Shown here one piece after another: positions 16,812-26,364 of a stretch of 64,000 bases of DNA. Below the pieces are notes generated by a model. That model worked only from the letters and a program-made list of their open reading frames with translations. It ran no database searches and was not told the DNA's origin. Numbering within the stretch: position 1 is the first letter of the stretch; every line of letters starts with the position of its first letter. This stretch comes from Arenibacter sp040216555 (GTDB taxonomy: Bacteria; Bacteroidota; Bacteroidia; Flavobacteriales; Flavobacteriaceae). A program made the position numbers and the translations under genes. The stretch spans positions 128,806 to 192,805 of the forward strand of contig JAVJOW010000033.1 in assembly GCA_040216555.1 (NCBI GenBank). Reading direction: 5' to 3'.

Positions 16812-17621
16812 ATGAGCTATATAAAAGAGATTAGCAGTATTCACAACCCCTTGGTAAGGAGTACAATATCATTAAAGGAAAAATCCCGTGAACGAAAAAA
16901 AAATGGGCTTTTTGTCATTGAAGGCATCAAAGAATTACAGCTCGCCTTTAAAGGAAAGTATATACTAAAGACCATTCTATATTATCCAGAACTCGTTACC
17001 AGTGATACTATTTTGGAATTATCACATGGAATTTCACCTACCCCCGAGATAATTGCAATTTCAAAAGATATATTTAAAAAAATAGCGCATAGGGATACTA
17101 CAGAGGGCATATTGGCCATAGCAGTAGCCCGGGAGCACTCCTTGGAGGCGTTAAAATTTAAAAACGACAGTCCACTTATTTTAGTGGCGGAAGCCCCGGA
17201 AAAACCGGGCAATATTGGTGCCCTTCTGCGTACCGCCGATGCTGCCGGCCTGGATGCCGTAATTATTGCCAACCCAAAAAGTGACCTATACAACCCAAAT
17301 ATAATCCGCTCCAGTGTTGGATGTGTATTCACTACCAATGTAGCCATGGGATCCACACCCGAAATTATCCAATACTTGATCAATCACAACATCTCCATCA
17401 ACTGTGCGGCATTAAGTGCCTCCAAGCCTTATACTGAAGTAGATTTTACCAAAGGCACGGCCATTGTGGTTGGAACAGAGGCTACCGGTCTATCCGAGCA
17501 ATGGCTGAATAAGGCAACCCAAAATATTATAATTCCCATGCATGGAGAAATAGACTCCATGAATGTTTCCGTATCAGCAGCAATACTTATCTTTGAGGCA
17601 AGGAGGCAAAGGGGATTTTAA
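16812..17621 (+). CDS. TrmH/SpoU family RNA 2'-O-methyltransferase
   Basis: The 269-residue protein has an N-terminal substrate-binding part (IHNPLVRSTISLKEKSRERK, FVIEGIKEL) and a C-terminal SPOUT knot domain. All three SPOUT motifs are present: PGNIGALLRTADAAG near residue 131, VVGTEATGLS near 219, and the IPMHGEIDSMNVSVSAA block near 240. It methylates ribose 2'-OH in rRNA or tRNA using S-adenosylmethionine; the exact site cannot be read from sequence. It begins just after a promoter box and is followed by the M48 protease gene after 64 bases. Confidence 0.92.
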   Translation: MSYIKEISSIHNPLVRSTISLKEKSRERKKNGLFVIEGIKELQLAFKGKYILKTILYYPELVTSDTILELSHGISPTPEIIAISKDIFKKIAHRDTTEGILAIAVAREHSLEALKFKNDSPLILVAEAPEKPGNIGALLRTADAAGLDAVIIANPKSDLYNPNIIRSSVGCVFTTNVAMGSTPEIIQYLINHNISINCAALSASKPYTEVDFTKGTAIVVGTEATGLSEQWLNKATQNIIIPMHGEIDSMNVSVSAAILIFEARRQRGF

Positions 17622-17685
17622 GAAAAGGAACCGGTATCCACAAAACTGCAACATTAAATAATATTGAAATCCATTAGTTTTTTAA

Positions 17686-18918
17686 ATGAACAGTAACATC
17701 CTATTTTATATCATAATTGCCATTTTGTTGATTCAATTTATAATTGAAAGTGTGCTGGAATATTTAAATTCCAAACGCTATACTGATGTTGTCCCTAGTG
17801 AATTAAACGACGTTTTCGACGAGGAGGAATACAGAAAATCACAAGAGTATAAAAAAACCAATTATCGTTTTGGGATGACAAGCGCTGTCTTCTCCCTATG
17901 CCTAACCTTAATGTTTCTGATTTTCGGGGGCTTCGAATGGGTAGATTCCATTGCTAGGAGCTACAGCGACAACCCTATTCTAGTTGCCCTTATATTTTTC
18001 GGAATAATAATAATCGGCAATGATATTGTTACAACCCCCTTTTCCTATTACCACACCTTTGTAATAGAAGAAAAATTCGGCTTTAACAAGAGTAGCAAAA
18101 AACTATTCTGGACAGATAAAATTAAAGGTTGGATTATGATGACGATACTTGGTGGTGGAATACTGGCATTGATCATCTGGTTTTTTCAATGGGCAGGCAC
18201 CAACTTTTGGGTTTATGCCTGGGCCCTCATAGCCGTTTTTTCACTTTTCATGAACCTATTTTACAGTAAACTGATAGTACCGCTTTTTAACAAGCAAACT
18301 CCCTTGGCAGAAGGAAGTTTAAAAAGTAAAATAGAAGCTTACGCCAAAAACGTGGGATTTGAATTAAAAAATATATTTGTGATCGATGGATCTAAAAGAT
18401 CTACCAAGGCCAATGCTTATTTTTCCGGTTTTGGTAAAGAAAAGAGAATAACCCTATATGACACTCTGATCAACGACCTGGAAGAGGACGAAATTGTAGC
18501 TGTGCTGGCGCATGAAGTGGGGCATTACAAAAGAAAACACGTTATCTTCAATTTATCGGCCTCTATTTTACTTACTGGTTTCACCCTATTTATCCTATCC
18601 ATTTTTATAAATAATCCGGAGGTATCTTTGGCTATAGGTGTTTCGCAACCCAGTTTTCACGCCGCACTTATCGGTTTTGGAATACTATACAGCCCTATAT
18701 CAGAAATTACTGGATTGATCATGAACGCCATGTCCAGAAAATTTGAATATCAGGCAGATGATTTTGCAAAAAAAACTTTTGCTCCCAAACCTCTAATTAC
18801 CTCCTTAAAAAAATTATCCAAGAATAGCTTAAGTAATCTTACTCCTCATCCCGCTTATGTTTTTATGCATTATTCGCACCCAACCTTAATGTCCAGAATT
18901 CAAAACTTAAAGGCATAA
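17686..18918 (+). CDS. M48 family zinc metallopeptidase (Ste24-like)
   Basis: The 410-residue integral membrane protease resembles Ste24 CAAX proteases and their bacterial relatives. Several hydrophobic segments occupy residues 1-25, 65-85, 100-125, 150-175 and 180-205. The zinc motif HEVGH is in VLAHEVGHYKRKH near residue 275, and EYQADDFAKK near 356 supplies the third ligand. It likely degrades membrane or misfolded proteins. The spoT-like gene starts 41 bases later on the same strand. Confidence 0.93.
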   Translation: MNSNILFYIIIAILLIQFIIESVLEYLNSKRYTDVVPSELNDVFDEEEYRKSQEYKKTNYRFGMTSAVFSLCLTLMFLIFGGFEWVDSIARSYSDNPILVALIFFGIIIIGNDIVTTPFSYYHTFVIEEKFGFNKSSKKLFWTDKIKGWIMMTILGGGILALIIWFFQWAGTNFWVYAWALIAVFSLFMNLFYSKLIVPLFNKQTPLAEGSLKSKIEAYAKNVGFELKNIFVIDGSKRSTKANAYFSGFGKEKRITLYDTLINDLEEDEIVAVLAHEVGHYKRKHVIFNLSASILLTGFTLFILSIFINNPEVSLAIGVSQPSFHAALIGFGILYSPISEITGLIMNAMSRKFEYQADDFAKKTFAPKPLITSLKKLSKNSLSNLTPHPAYVFMHYSHPTLMSRIQNLKA

Positions 18919-18959
18919 TTTTTGTTGTCTACTATCATAGTTTGTGCTATTTTTAATTT

Positions 18960-21167
18960 ATGATGACCGAAGCTGCCATAGAGAAAGAAAACAAGGAAAT
19001 AGCGAAGCAATACAAGGAACTGCTCCGCATAAGCTATCAAAGTCTTACCGATGAGGATAAGAAATTGATACGTTCTGCTTTTGATATTGCTGTGGATGCC
19101 CACAAAAATCAAAGAAGGAAATCGGGAGAAGCATATGTTTTCCACCCAATAGCAGTAGCAAAAATTGTGGCTTCCGAAATGGGTCTGGATGCAGTTTCCA
19201 TAGCCTCTGCCCTACTCCATGATGTTGTTGAGGACACCGAATACACCCTGGCGGACATAGAACGTTTGTTTGGCGAGACCGTTGCGCGAATCGTGGACGG
19301 ACTCACTAAGATTGCCCACCTGAAAAAGGATATGAACATTTCCCAACAGGCAGAGAATTTTAGGAAAATGCTCCTTACACTTAATGACGATGTAAGGGTC
19401 ATTATTATAAAGATAGCGGACAGATATCACAATATGCTCACTATGGATTCCATGCCGGAGCATAAACAAGTGAAGATAGCATCTGAAACTCTCTACATAT
19501 ACGCACCTTTAGCGCATAGAATAGGGCTCTACAATATTAAAACGGAACTGGAAGACCTTAGTCTGAAATACACGGAACCAGATGTTTACGAGGATATCCT
19601 AGGTAAGATTGAAGAGTCCAAAGAAGAACAACAGGCCTATATAGATGCTTTTTCCGGGGTGATAAGCGACTCCTTGGATAAAGAAAACCTGGATTACTAC
19701 ATTAAGGGCCGGATGAAATCGATATTCTCCATTCGCCGAAAAATGAAAGTTCAGAATGTATCCTTCGACGAGATATATGACAAATTTGCAATTCGGATCA
19801 TATACAAATCGGACCGGCATAACGAAAAGTTTTTGGCTTGGAAAATATATTCCATTGTTACCGATCACTTTACCCCTAACCCTGTTCGCTTAAGGGATTG
19901 GATTTCTTCTCCCAAATCTACAGGATATGAAGCCTTGCACATCACCGTAATGGGCCCAAAGGGAAAATGGGTAGAAGTTCAGATCCGTAGTGAAAGAATG
20001 CATGAAATTGCCGAAAAAGGATATGCCGCGCATTTTAAATACAAGCACGGCAATCAAAAAGAACAGGGAATTGAGGAATGGCTTAACAAACTGCAGGAAG
20101 CCTTGGAAAATGCAAACACCAATGCGGTCGATTTTGTAGAAGAATTTAAACTTAACCTTTATTCCAAAGAGATTTTTGTATTTACGCCCAAGGGAGAATT
20201 AAAATCCCTTCCCAAAGGAGCCACTCCCTTAGATTTTGCATTCAATATACATACCGAAGTAGGCATGCATACCCGTGGAGCCAAAGTAAATGGTAAACTG
20301 GTACCCCTGAATACTACCTTACAAAGTGGGGACCAAGTGGACATTCTCACCTCGGACACGGCCAAACCCAGCCAAAGTTGGTTGGACTACGCCACAACGG
20401 CAAGGGCCAGGGCCAAAATAAAATCATCGTTAAGGGAAGAAAAGAAATCTACGGCCATGGAGGGCAAGGAAGTCCTTAGGCGTAAATTAAAATCCCAAAA
20501 AATTACCCTTAACGAGGATACCATAAACAAATTGGTCGTCTTTTTCAAGCTCAAGACCAGTCTGGACTTATTTTATAGAGTAGGCATAGGGGCTATTGAC
20601 AATCAGATGCTAAAAGATTTTGCGGCCTCCTATAGCAATGCATTTATAACCTTCTTTAAAAATAAGATAAAGAGAACCCCTGTTCCTGAGGATATTCACA
20701 GGGAAGAAATTACCACAAAATATGACACCCTTGTTTTTGGTAAGGAAGAGGACAAGTTGGAGTATAAATTGTCCCAGTGTTGCAATCCAATTCCTGGCGA
20801 CGAGGTATTTGGATTTGTGAGCGTGAACGACGGAATCAAGGTGCATAAGAAAAACTGCCCCAATGCCATTTCCCTGCAGTCCAACTACGCCTATAGAATC
20901 ATATCGGCCAAATGGATCGATTCTTCCCAAGAAGAATTTACTGTGGAAATAATGCTTACAGGGATAGATAATATAGGTTTGATCAGTGAAATTACCGAGG
21001 TAATATCTGGCAATTTACATGTGAATATGAGAAATATTAATTTCAGCACGGATGGTGGAACATTCTCGGGAAGAATCACACTTGTTGTAAAAAACAATGC
21101 TATCCTTAAAAAAGTTATAGATAATCTAAAGCGCATTAACGGCATCGATAAAGTATCCAGAATTTAA
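18960..21167 (+). CDS. bifunctional (p)ppGpp synthetase/hydrolase (RelA/SpoT family)
   Basis: The 735-residue enzyme sets the level of the stringent-response alarmone. Domains in order: HD hydrolase with LLHDVVEDTEYT near residue 84, so the hydrolase motif is intact; synthetase at about 250-370 with KSTGYEALH near 320; TGS at about 405-465 (VFTPKGELKSLPKGATPLDFAFN); a conserved Cys-rich segment SQCCNPIPGDE near 605; and a C-terminal ACT domain from about 660. Start may be either of two adjacent Met codons. A near-consensus TATTTTTA box lies just upstream. A Fur-family gene follows after 41 bases. Confidence 0.95.
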   Translation: MMTEAAIEKENKEIAKQYKELLRISYQSLTDEDKKLIRSAFDIAVDAHKNQRRKSGEAYVFHPIAVAKIVASEMGLDAVSIASALLHDVVEDTEYTLADIERLFGETVARIVDGLTKIAHLKKDMNISQQAENFRKMLLTLNDDVRVIIIKIADRYHNMLTMDSMPEHKQVKIASETLYIYAPLAHRIGLYNIKTELEDLSLKYTEPDVYEDILGKIEESKEEQQAYIDAFSGVISDSLDKENLDYYIKGRMKSIFSIRRKMKVQNVSFDEIYDKFAIRIIYKSDRHNEKFLAWKIYSIVTDHFTPNPVRLRDWISSPKSTGYEALHITVMGPKGKWVEVQIRSERMHEIAEKGYAAHFKYKHGNQKEQGIEEWLNKLQEALENANTNAVDFVEEFKLNLYSKEIFVFTPKGELKSLPKGATPLDFAFNIHTEVGMHTRGAKVNGKLVPLNTTLQSGDQVDILTSDTAKPSQSWLDYATTARARAKIKSSLREEKKSTAMEGKEVLRRKLKSQKITLNEDTINKLVVFFKLKTSLDLFYRVGIGAIDNQMLKDFAASYSNAFITFFKNKIKRTPVPEDIHREEITTKYDTLVFGKEEDKLEYKLSQCCNPIPGDEVFGFVSVNDGIKVHKKNCPNAISLQSNYAYRIISAKWIDSSQEEFTVEIMLTGIDNIGLISEITEVISGNLHVNMRNINFSTDGGTFSGRITLVVKNNAILKKVIDNLKRINGIDKVSRI

Positions 21168-21177
21168 ATTTTAACTG

Positions 21178-21185
21178 TACATTTG
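21178..21185 (+). promoter_or_regulatory. sigma-A -7 box for Fur-family gene
   Basis: TACATTTG matches TAnnTTTG, 23 bases before the ATG at 21209. It lies within GTACATTTGTAC, a short imperfect dyad that could allow autoregulation. Confidence 0.5.
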
Positions 21186-21208
21186 TACCCTAACGCTGGG
21201 TAAATGCT

Positions 21209-21664
21209 ATGGGCGAAAATAAGAATCAAGAAATAGTTAAAAATGTCTTCACCACTTTTCTGGAGGAAAATGGTCACAGAAAAACACCGGAGCGCTACGC
21301 AATCTTACAGGAAATCTACGACAGCGAAGAACATTTTGATATAGAATCGCTCTATATCACTATGAAAAACAAAAATTATCGCGTAAGCAGGGCTACACTA
21401 TATAACACTATTGAGCTTCTCTTGGAGTGCAAATTGGTAAGAAAGCACCAATTTGGAAAAAACCAGGCCCAATACGAAAAATCTTATTTTGACAGACAGC
21501 ATGATCATGTGATCCTTACAGATACCGGTGAGGTTATGGAATTTTGCGATCCGCGTATTCAAAGTATAAAAAAGACCATTGAGGAAGTTTTCAATATTAA
21601 GATCAATACTCACTCGCTCTATTTTTACGGAACACGAAATAAAGAAGAGAACACGAATAATTAA
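21209..21664 (+). CDS. Fur-family transcriptional regulator
   Basis: The 151-residue protein has the Fur winged-helix domain (HRKTPERYAILQEIYDSEEHFDIESLY, then VSRATLYNTIELL recognition helix near residue 59) and a shortened dimerisation/metal domain with RQHDHVI near 98. Only one Cys pair-like feature is present (isolated Cys in LLECK and FCDP), so the structural CxxC zinc site is missing. Metal specificity (Fe, Zn, peroxide sensing) cannot be told. It lies between the SpoT-like gene and purA, 16 bases ahead of purA, so the two are probably co-transcribed. Confidence 0.88.
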   Translation: MGENKNQEIVKNVFTTFLEENGHRKTPERYAILQEIYDSEEHFDIESLYITMKNKNYRVSRATLYNTIELLLECKLVRKHQFGKNQAQYEKSYFDRQHDHVILTDTGEVMEFCDPRIQSIKKTIEEVFNIKINTHSLYFYGTRNKEENTNN

Positions 21665-21680
21665 TCCAATTACATAAATA

Positions 21681-22952
21681 ATGGCAGTAGATTTACTACT
21701 AGGACTCCAATGGGGAGATGAAGGAAAAGGGAAAATAGTTGATGTTTTAACAAAAAACTATGACATAATTGCACGTTTCCAAGGTGGACCAAATGCTGGG
21801 CACACATTAGAATTTGATGGTATAAAACATGTTTTGCATACCATTCCTTCAGGAATTTTCCACAAAACCGCGGTGAACATTGTTGGCAACGGAGTGGTTA
21901 TAGACCCGGTTATTTTTAGAAAGGAGCTGGATAATCTTAAAAAGTTCAATCTAGATATTAAATCAAAATTATTTATCTCTAGAAAGGCCCACTTAATTTT
22001 GCCCACCCACCGTTTACTGGATGCCGCTTCCGAAACCTCTAAAGGCAAGGCTAAAATAGGCTCCACTTTAAAAGGTATTGGCCCGACCTATATGGACAAA
22101 ACCGGAAGAAACGGAATGAGGGTAGGAGATTTGGAATTCTCGGACTGGAAAGAAAAGTACAGGATATTGGCCAACAAACATGAGGCCATGATCAGCTTTT
22201 ACAATGTAGAGATTCAATATGACCTAAAGGAATTGGAAGCCGATTTCTTTATGGCTGTAGAAGAGCTGAAAAAATTAACCTTCATAGATAGTGAGGAATA
22301 TATTTTCAACGCACAAAGGGAAGGTAAAAAAATATTGGCTGAAGGTGCACAGGGATCTTTATTGGATATCGATTTTGGAACCTATCCTTTTGTAACCTCA
22401 TCCAATACTACTGCAGCTGGAGCATGTACCGGATTGGGTGTGGCACCCAATAAAATTGGTAGCGTTTTGGGTATTTTCAAAGCGTATACCACCCGTGTGG
22501 GCAGCGGACCGTTCCCTACAGAACTTTTTGATGAGGACGGCGCAACCATGGGCAGGGTCGGTAACGAATTTGGCGCAACCACAGGTAGACCAAGACGATG
22601 CGGATGGCTGGACCTTGTAGCTCTTAAATACGCCGTTGAAATTAATGGGGTTACGCAATTGATGATGATGAAGGCGGACGTGCTCAGTGGGTTTAAAACC
22701 CTAAAGGTATGTACGGCATACAACTATAAAGGAAACCAGATAAAACATTTGCCCTATAGCATAGAACCGGAATATGTGACTCCGGTCTATACGGAAATGA
22801 AGGGTTGGGCTAAGGATTTGACTAAAATGAGCAAGTCAGATGAACTTCCTGACACCTTGATGGATTACATTAAGTTTCTAGAAAAGGAATTGGAAGTACC
22901 AATTAAGATTGTCTCAGTAGGACCGGATAGGACCCAGACCATATATCGATAA
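21681..22952 (+). CDS. purA: adenylosuccinate synthase
   Basis: This 423-residue enzyme joins IMP and aspartate with GTP in AMP synthesis. Landmarks are the N-terminal QWGDEGKGK (residues 10-18) with catalytic Asp13, GGPNAGHT near residue 35 with catalytic His, KGIGPTYMDK near 133, AEGAQGSLLDIDFGTYPFVT near 220, and the GATTGRPRRCGW loop near 297. Length is normal. It follows the Fur-family gene by 16 bases without a separate promoter box and ends in a clear terminator. Confidence 0.97.
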   Translation: MAVDLLLGLQWGDEGKGKIVDVLTKNYDIIARFQGGPNAGHTLEFDGIKHVLHTIPSGIFHKTAVNIVGNGVVIDPVIFRKELDNLKKFNLDIKSKLFISRKAHLILPTHRLLDAASETSKGKAKIGSTLKGIGPTYMDKTGRNGMRVGDLEFSDWKEKYRILANKHEAMISFYNVEIQYDLKELEADFFMAVEELKKLTFIDSEEYIFNAQREGKKILAEGAQGSLLDIDFGTYPFVTSSNTTAAGACTGLGVAPNKIGSVLGIFKAYTTRVGSGPFPTELFDEDGATMGRVGNEFGATTGRPRRCGWLDLVALKYAVEINGVTQLMMMKADVLSGFKTLKVCTAYNYKGNQIKHLPYSIEPEYVTPVYTEMKGWAKDLTKMSKSDELPDTLMDYIKFLEKELEVPIKIVSVGPDRTQTIYR

Positions 22953-22958
22953 ACAAAG

Positions 22959-22981
22959 GCCATCTTAAAAGATGGCTTTTT
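22959..22981 (+). terminator. terminator of purA
   Basis: GCCATC (22959-22964) and GATGGC (22971-22976) pair around TTAAAA, followed by five T. Confidence 0.8.
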
Positions 22982-23039
22982 CGTTATTGGGGATTTACTA
23001 AAACTATCCCAAACTATATTATCCTCCCTCAAAATATAC

Positions 23040-23047
23040 TATTTTTG
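23040..23047 (+). promoter_or_regulatory. sigma-A -7 box for OstA-like gene
   Basis: TATTTTTG, exact TAnnTTTG match, 16 bases before the TTG start at 23064. Confidence 0.6.
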
Positions 23048-23063
23048 ACCAAAATTTTGAACA

Positions 23064-25082
23064 TTGCTTAAGTCCGTATTTTTATTATTAACTATATTCA
23101 TTTGTTGGAGTGGTTGGGCACAGGAGCCTCAAGCAGAGGTTAAACAAATAAACATTGTTTATGGAGCCAACTTTACCAAAGATGAAAAACAATATCCCGG
23201 GGCAGCCATCTTTAGCAAGGATGACCGGCAGGTACAATTTGAGCACGAAGGAGCGGATCTATGGTGCGATATTGCAATATATTATCAAAAGGAAAATAGA
23301 CTCAAGGCCATTGGGAATATCAAACTAAAACAGGGAGATTCCGTACAGTTGACCAGTGGTAAAATAGATTATGATGGCAATTTAAACCTTGCCAAGGCAT
23401 GGGAAAATGTGGTATTGAACCATACCAGCATGACCCTTACCACGGACACCTTAAGGTTCGACAGGGAAAAACAAGAGGCTTACTATGAACATAATGGAAC
23501 AGTAGTTGATTCCTCCAACACCCTTACCAGTAGAATAGGGCGCTACTTTACACAACTTAAAAAATCCCAGTTCTTGGAAAGTGTGAACCTGGTGAACCCA
23601 GAATTCAATTTGGTTTCCAAACAATTGGATTATTACACCGTTTCCAAAAATGCCTATTTGTACGGTCCGTCTACCATCACCGGGGAAACCTATAAAATGT
23701 ATTGCGAGCGTGGGTTCTACGACACTAAAATCGAGAACGGATACGGAATCAAAAATACCCGTATAGACTACAACAATCGAATAATTACCGGAGATAGCCT
23801 GTATTTTGACAAGAAAACGGAATTTGCATCCGCCACGAACAATATTACCATAAAAGATACCATAAACAATGGATTGATCAGGGCGCACTACGCCGAAGTA
23901 TACAAAGCCAAAGATTCCGTTTTTGCCACCAAAAGGGCGGTATCTATCAATCTGGTAGAACAGGATTCCTTATATATGCACGGGGATACCTTAATGATTA
24001 CAGGCAAACCAGAACAACGTATCCTTAGGGCATTCAGAAATGCAAAATTCTACAAGACCGATCTAAGCGGCAAATGCGACTCCATCCATTTTAACCAAAA
24101 AACGGGGATTACCGAATTAATTACAAATCCTATTATTTGGAATGGAGAAAATCAGATGACCGGCGACAGTATCCACTTACTGTCCAACTTGGAAACCGAA
24201 AAATTGGACTCTTTAAAAGTGATCAATAATGCCTTTATTATTTCTATGGATACGGTAGGCAAAGTAGGCTACAATCAGGCCAAGGGCAAGGATCTATTCG
24301 GGAAATTTATAGACAATAAACTTAGTCTTATTGATCTGGTCAAAAACACCGAGGTCATCTATTATCTGTACAATGATAACCAGGAGCTCATTGGAATAGA
24401 CAAGACCATATGCAGCGCCATTAGAATGACCCTGGCCAATAACGAGATAGAGGATATTACCTTTATTACCAATCCTGATGGCGATATTTTTCCAGAAAAA
24501 GAACTCCCCGAAAACAGTAGGCTACTAAAAGGTTTTATTTGGCGTGGCAAGGAAAGAATTCTCAGCAAGGACGATATTTTTGATGAGGACGACAACAATA
24601 TTAAACTGGTCACTATCAGAGGAGTGGAAAACCCTATAGATTTGGACGTTGAACCAGAAGAAGCCATAGAGGACCAAAGGAAACGCGATTCCATAAATTC
24701 TTCTAACTTATTGCCTCCCAACCCCATTAAGAAGAAATTGGAACCAAACAAAAAAGATCAACCAAATAAAGAACCCAAGCCCAATGTTTCAGAATCAAAA
24801 AAAGAGTTACGATACGAGGAAGGCGACAAAGAGGACGGTTTGCATCCCGGATACTATTTAATAGCGAACGTTTTTGGAGTAAAGAAAAATTACGAGAAAT
24901 TCATGAAAAGCCTTACCAAAAAAGGTTTGGAACCCAAATACTTTTTTCGAAATTTCAATCAATACCACTATGTCTATTTAGAGCGTTTTGACACCTGGGA
25001 GGAAGCGCTCAAATCGCGCAACAGTAATTTCAACGGTAATTACATGGATGAAACCTGGATTTTAAGAATCCTTGACAAATAG
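23064..25082 (+). CDS. OstA/LptA-like protein with C-terminal SPOR-like domain
   Basis: The 672-residue protein starts at TTG, giving signal peptide MLKSVFLLLTIFICWSGWAQ; no ATG in frame fits. Residues about 30-450 are OstA/LptA-type beta-jellyroll repeats (GNIKLKQGDSVQLTSGKIDY, TLTTDTLRFDREKQEAYYE), the family that carries lipopolysaccharide across the periplasm. A charged linker with repeated PNK/KPN follows at about 540-590. The last 80 residues (GYYLIANVFGVKKNYEKFM to DETWILRILD) resemble SPOR peptidoglycan-binding repeats as used in flavobacterial OmpA-like proteins. The join suggests an LPS-transport component tethered to the cell wall. The aminotransferase gene starts five bases later. 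Confidence 0.85.
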   Translation: MLKSVFLLLTIFICWSGWAQEPQAEVKQINIVYGANFTKDEKQYPGAAIFSKDDRQVQFEHEGADLWCDIAIYYQKENRLKAIGNIKLKQGDSVQLTSGKIDYDGNLNLAKAWENVVLNHTSMTLTTDTLRFDREKQEAYYEHNGTVVDSSNTLTSRIGRYFTQLKKSQFLESVNLVNPEFNLVSKQLDYYTVSKNAYLYGPSTITGETYKMYCERGFYDTKIENGYGIKNTRIDYNNRIITGDSLYFDKKTEFASATNNITIKDTINNGLIRAHYAEVYKAKDSVFATKRAVSINLVEQDSLYMHGDTLMITGKPEQRILRAFRNAKFYKTDLSGKCDSIHFNQKTGITELITNPIIWNGENQMTGDSIHLLSNLETEKLDSLKVINNAFIISMDTVGKVGYNQAKGKDLFGKFIDNKLSLIDLVKNTEVIYYLYNDNQELIGIDKTICSAIRMTLANNEIEDITFITNPDGDIFPEKELPENSRLLKGFIWRGKERILSKDDIFDEDDNNIKLVTIRGVENPIDLDVEPEEAIEDQRKRDSINSSNLLPPNPIKKKLEPNKKDQPNKEPKPNVSESKKELRYEEGDKEDGLHPGYYLIANVFGVKKNYEKFMKSLTKKGLEPKYFFRNFNQYHYVYLERFDTWEEALKSRNSNFNGNYMDETWILRILDK

Positions 25083-25087
25083 TACAA

Positions 25088-26269
25088 ATGAAAAAGGATT
25101 ATTTTAAGTACCAGGCTCAAACTTCTTCGCATCCTTTGGCTTTGGAAATTTCACATGCCAAGGGAAGTTATATTTATGATACCAAAGGAAAGGCACATCT
25201 CGATTTTGTTGCCGGAGTATCCGCGTGCAGCTTGGGGCATTGCCACCCAAGGGTGGTTACAGCCGTTCAGGAACAAGCGCAAAAATATATGCATGTTATG
25301 GTCTACGGCGAGTACATCCAAGAACCGGCCGTAGCTTATACCAAGTTGCTGGCAAGCCTACTACCTGCACCGTTGGAAACCACCTATTTGGTAAATTCCG
25401 GGACAGAGGCTATTGAAGGTGCCCTAAAATTGGCCAGAAGGTTTACCGGAAGAAGCCAAATTATTGCAGCTCGGCACGCCTACCACGGAAATACTATGGG
25501 AAGTCTCAGTATAATGGGCTTCGAGGAACGGAAAAGTGCCTTTAGGCCGCTTATTCCTGATGTTGGCTTTATTCACTTTAATTCAGAAGAGGATATATTA
25601 TCCATAACTGAAAAAACGGCTGCAGTTGTATTGGAAACTATCCAGGGCGGTGCTGGTTTTATTTTACCCGAGAACGGATATTTAAAAAAGGTAAGGGAGC
25701 GATGTACCACTGTTGGTGCAATGTTAATATTGGATGAGATTCAGCCTGGATTTGGACGAACCGGAAAACTGTTTGCTTTTGAACATTTTGATTGTACTCC
25801 GGATATTTTGGTTATTGGAAAGGGCATGGCCGGCGGAATGCCGGTAGGCGCATTTGTAGCTCCCCACCACATGATGCAATCACTTATAGAGAACCCAAAA
25901 CTGGGCCATATTACCACCTTTGGAGGCAATCCTGTAATTGCAGCGGCATGTCTCGCTACCTTGCAAGAAATAACGGAAAGCCTGCTTATTCAGGAATCCT
26001 TGGAAAAGGAAGTTCTTTTTAGAAAACTTTTGCAGCACCCATCGATAAAGGAGATTCGAGGTAAAGGATTAATGTTGGCCTTAATAATGGAAAAACCTGA
26101 AGTGGCCAATGAGGTAATCCTTAAATGTGCCGAGAAAGGCCTAATACTTTTTTGGCTCCTTTTTGAACCAAATGCAATTCGCATATCACCTCCATTGACC
26201 ATTAGCAATCAGGAAATTAGCCTTGGCTGTGCCCTAATTTTAGAGGTATTGGACGGCCTTAAACAATAA
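25088..26269 (+). CDS. class III PLP-dependent aminotransferase
   Basis: The 393-residue enzyme belongs to the acetylornithine/ornithine/aspartate aminotransferase family. Landmarks are LDFVAGVSACSLGHCHP near residue 38, NSGTEAIEGALKLAR near 98, AYHGNTMGS near 132, LDEIQPGFGRTGK near 218, and IGKGMAGGMPVGAF with the Schiff-base Lys near 244. Substrate is uncertain: it lacks the signatures I would want for ArgD or RocD, and a separate rocD lies at 46314-47594. It starts five bases after the OstA-like gene, so the two are co-transcribed. The TPR gene follows after 95 bases. Confidence 0.9.
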   Translation: MKKDYFKYQAQTSSHPLALEISHAKGSYIYDTKGKAHLDFVAGVSACSLGHCHPRVVTAVQEQAQKYMHVMVYGEYIQEPAVAYTKLLASLLPAPLETTYLVNSGTEAIEGALKLARRFTGRSQIIAARHAYHGNTMGSLSIMGFEERKSAFRPLIPDVGFIHFNSEEDILSITEKTAAVVLETIQGGAGFILPENGYLKKVRERCTTVGAMLILDEIQPGFGRTGKLFAFEHFDCTPDILVIGKGMAGGMPVGAFVAPHHMMQSLIENPKLGHITTFGGNPVIAAACLATLQEITESLLIQESLEKEVLFRKLLQHPSIKEIRGKGLMLALIMEKPEVANEVILKCAEKGLILFWLLFEPNAIRISPPLTISNQEISLGCALILEVLDGLKQ

Positions 26270-26364
26270 ATTGTTAACTAATTTGTTAATATAATAGACC
26301 AAATCTGTCGGAATTAAGGGTTTCAAAAGACTACTTTAGTTCCAATGAATAATTAGAAGTTCCT

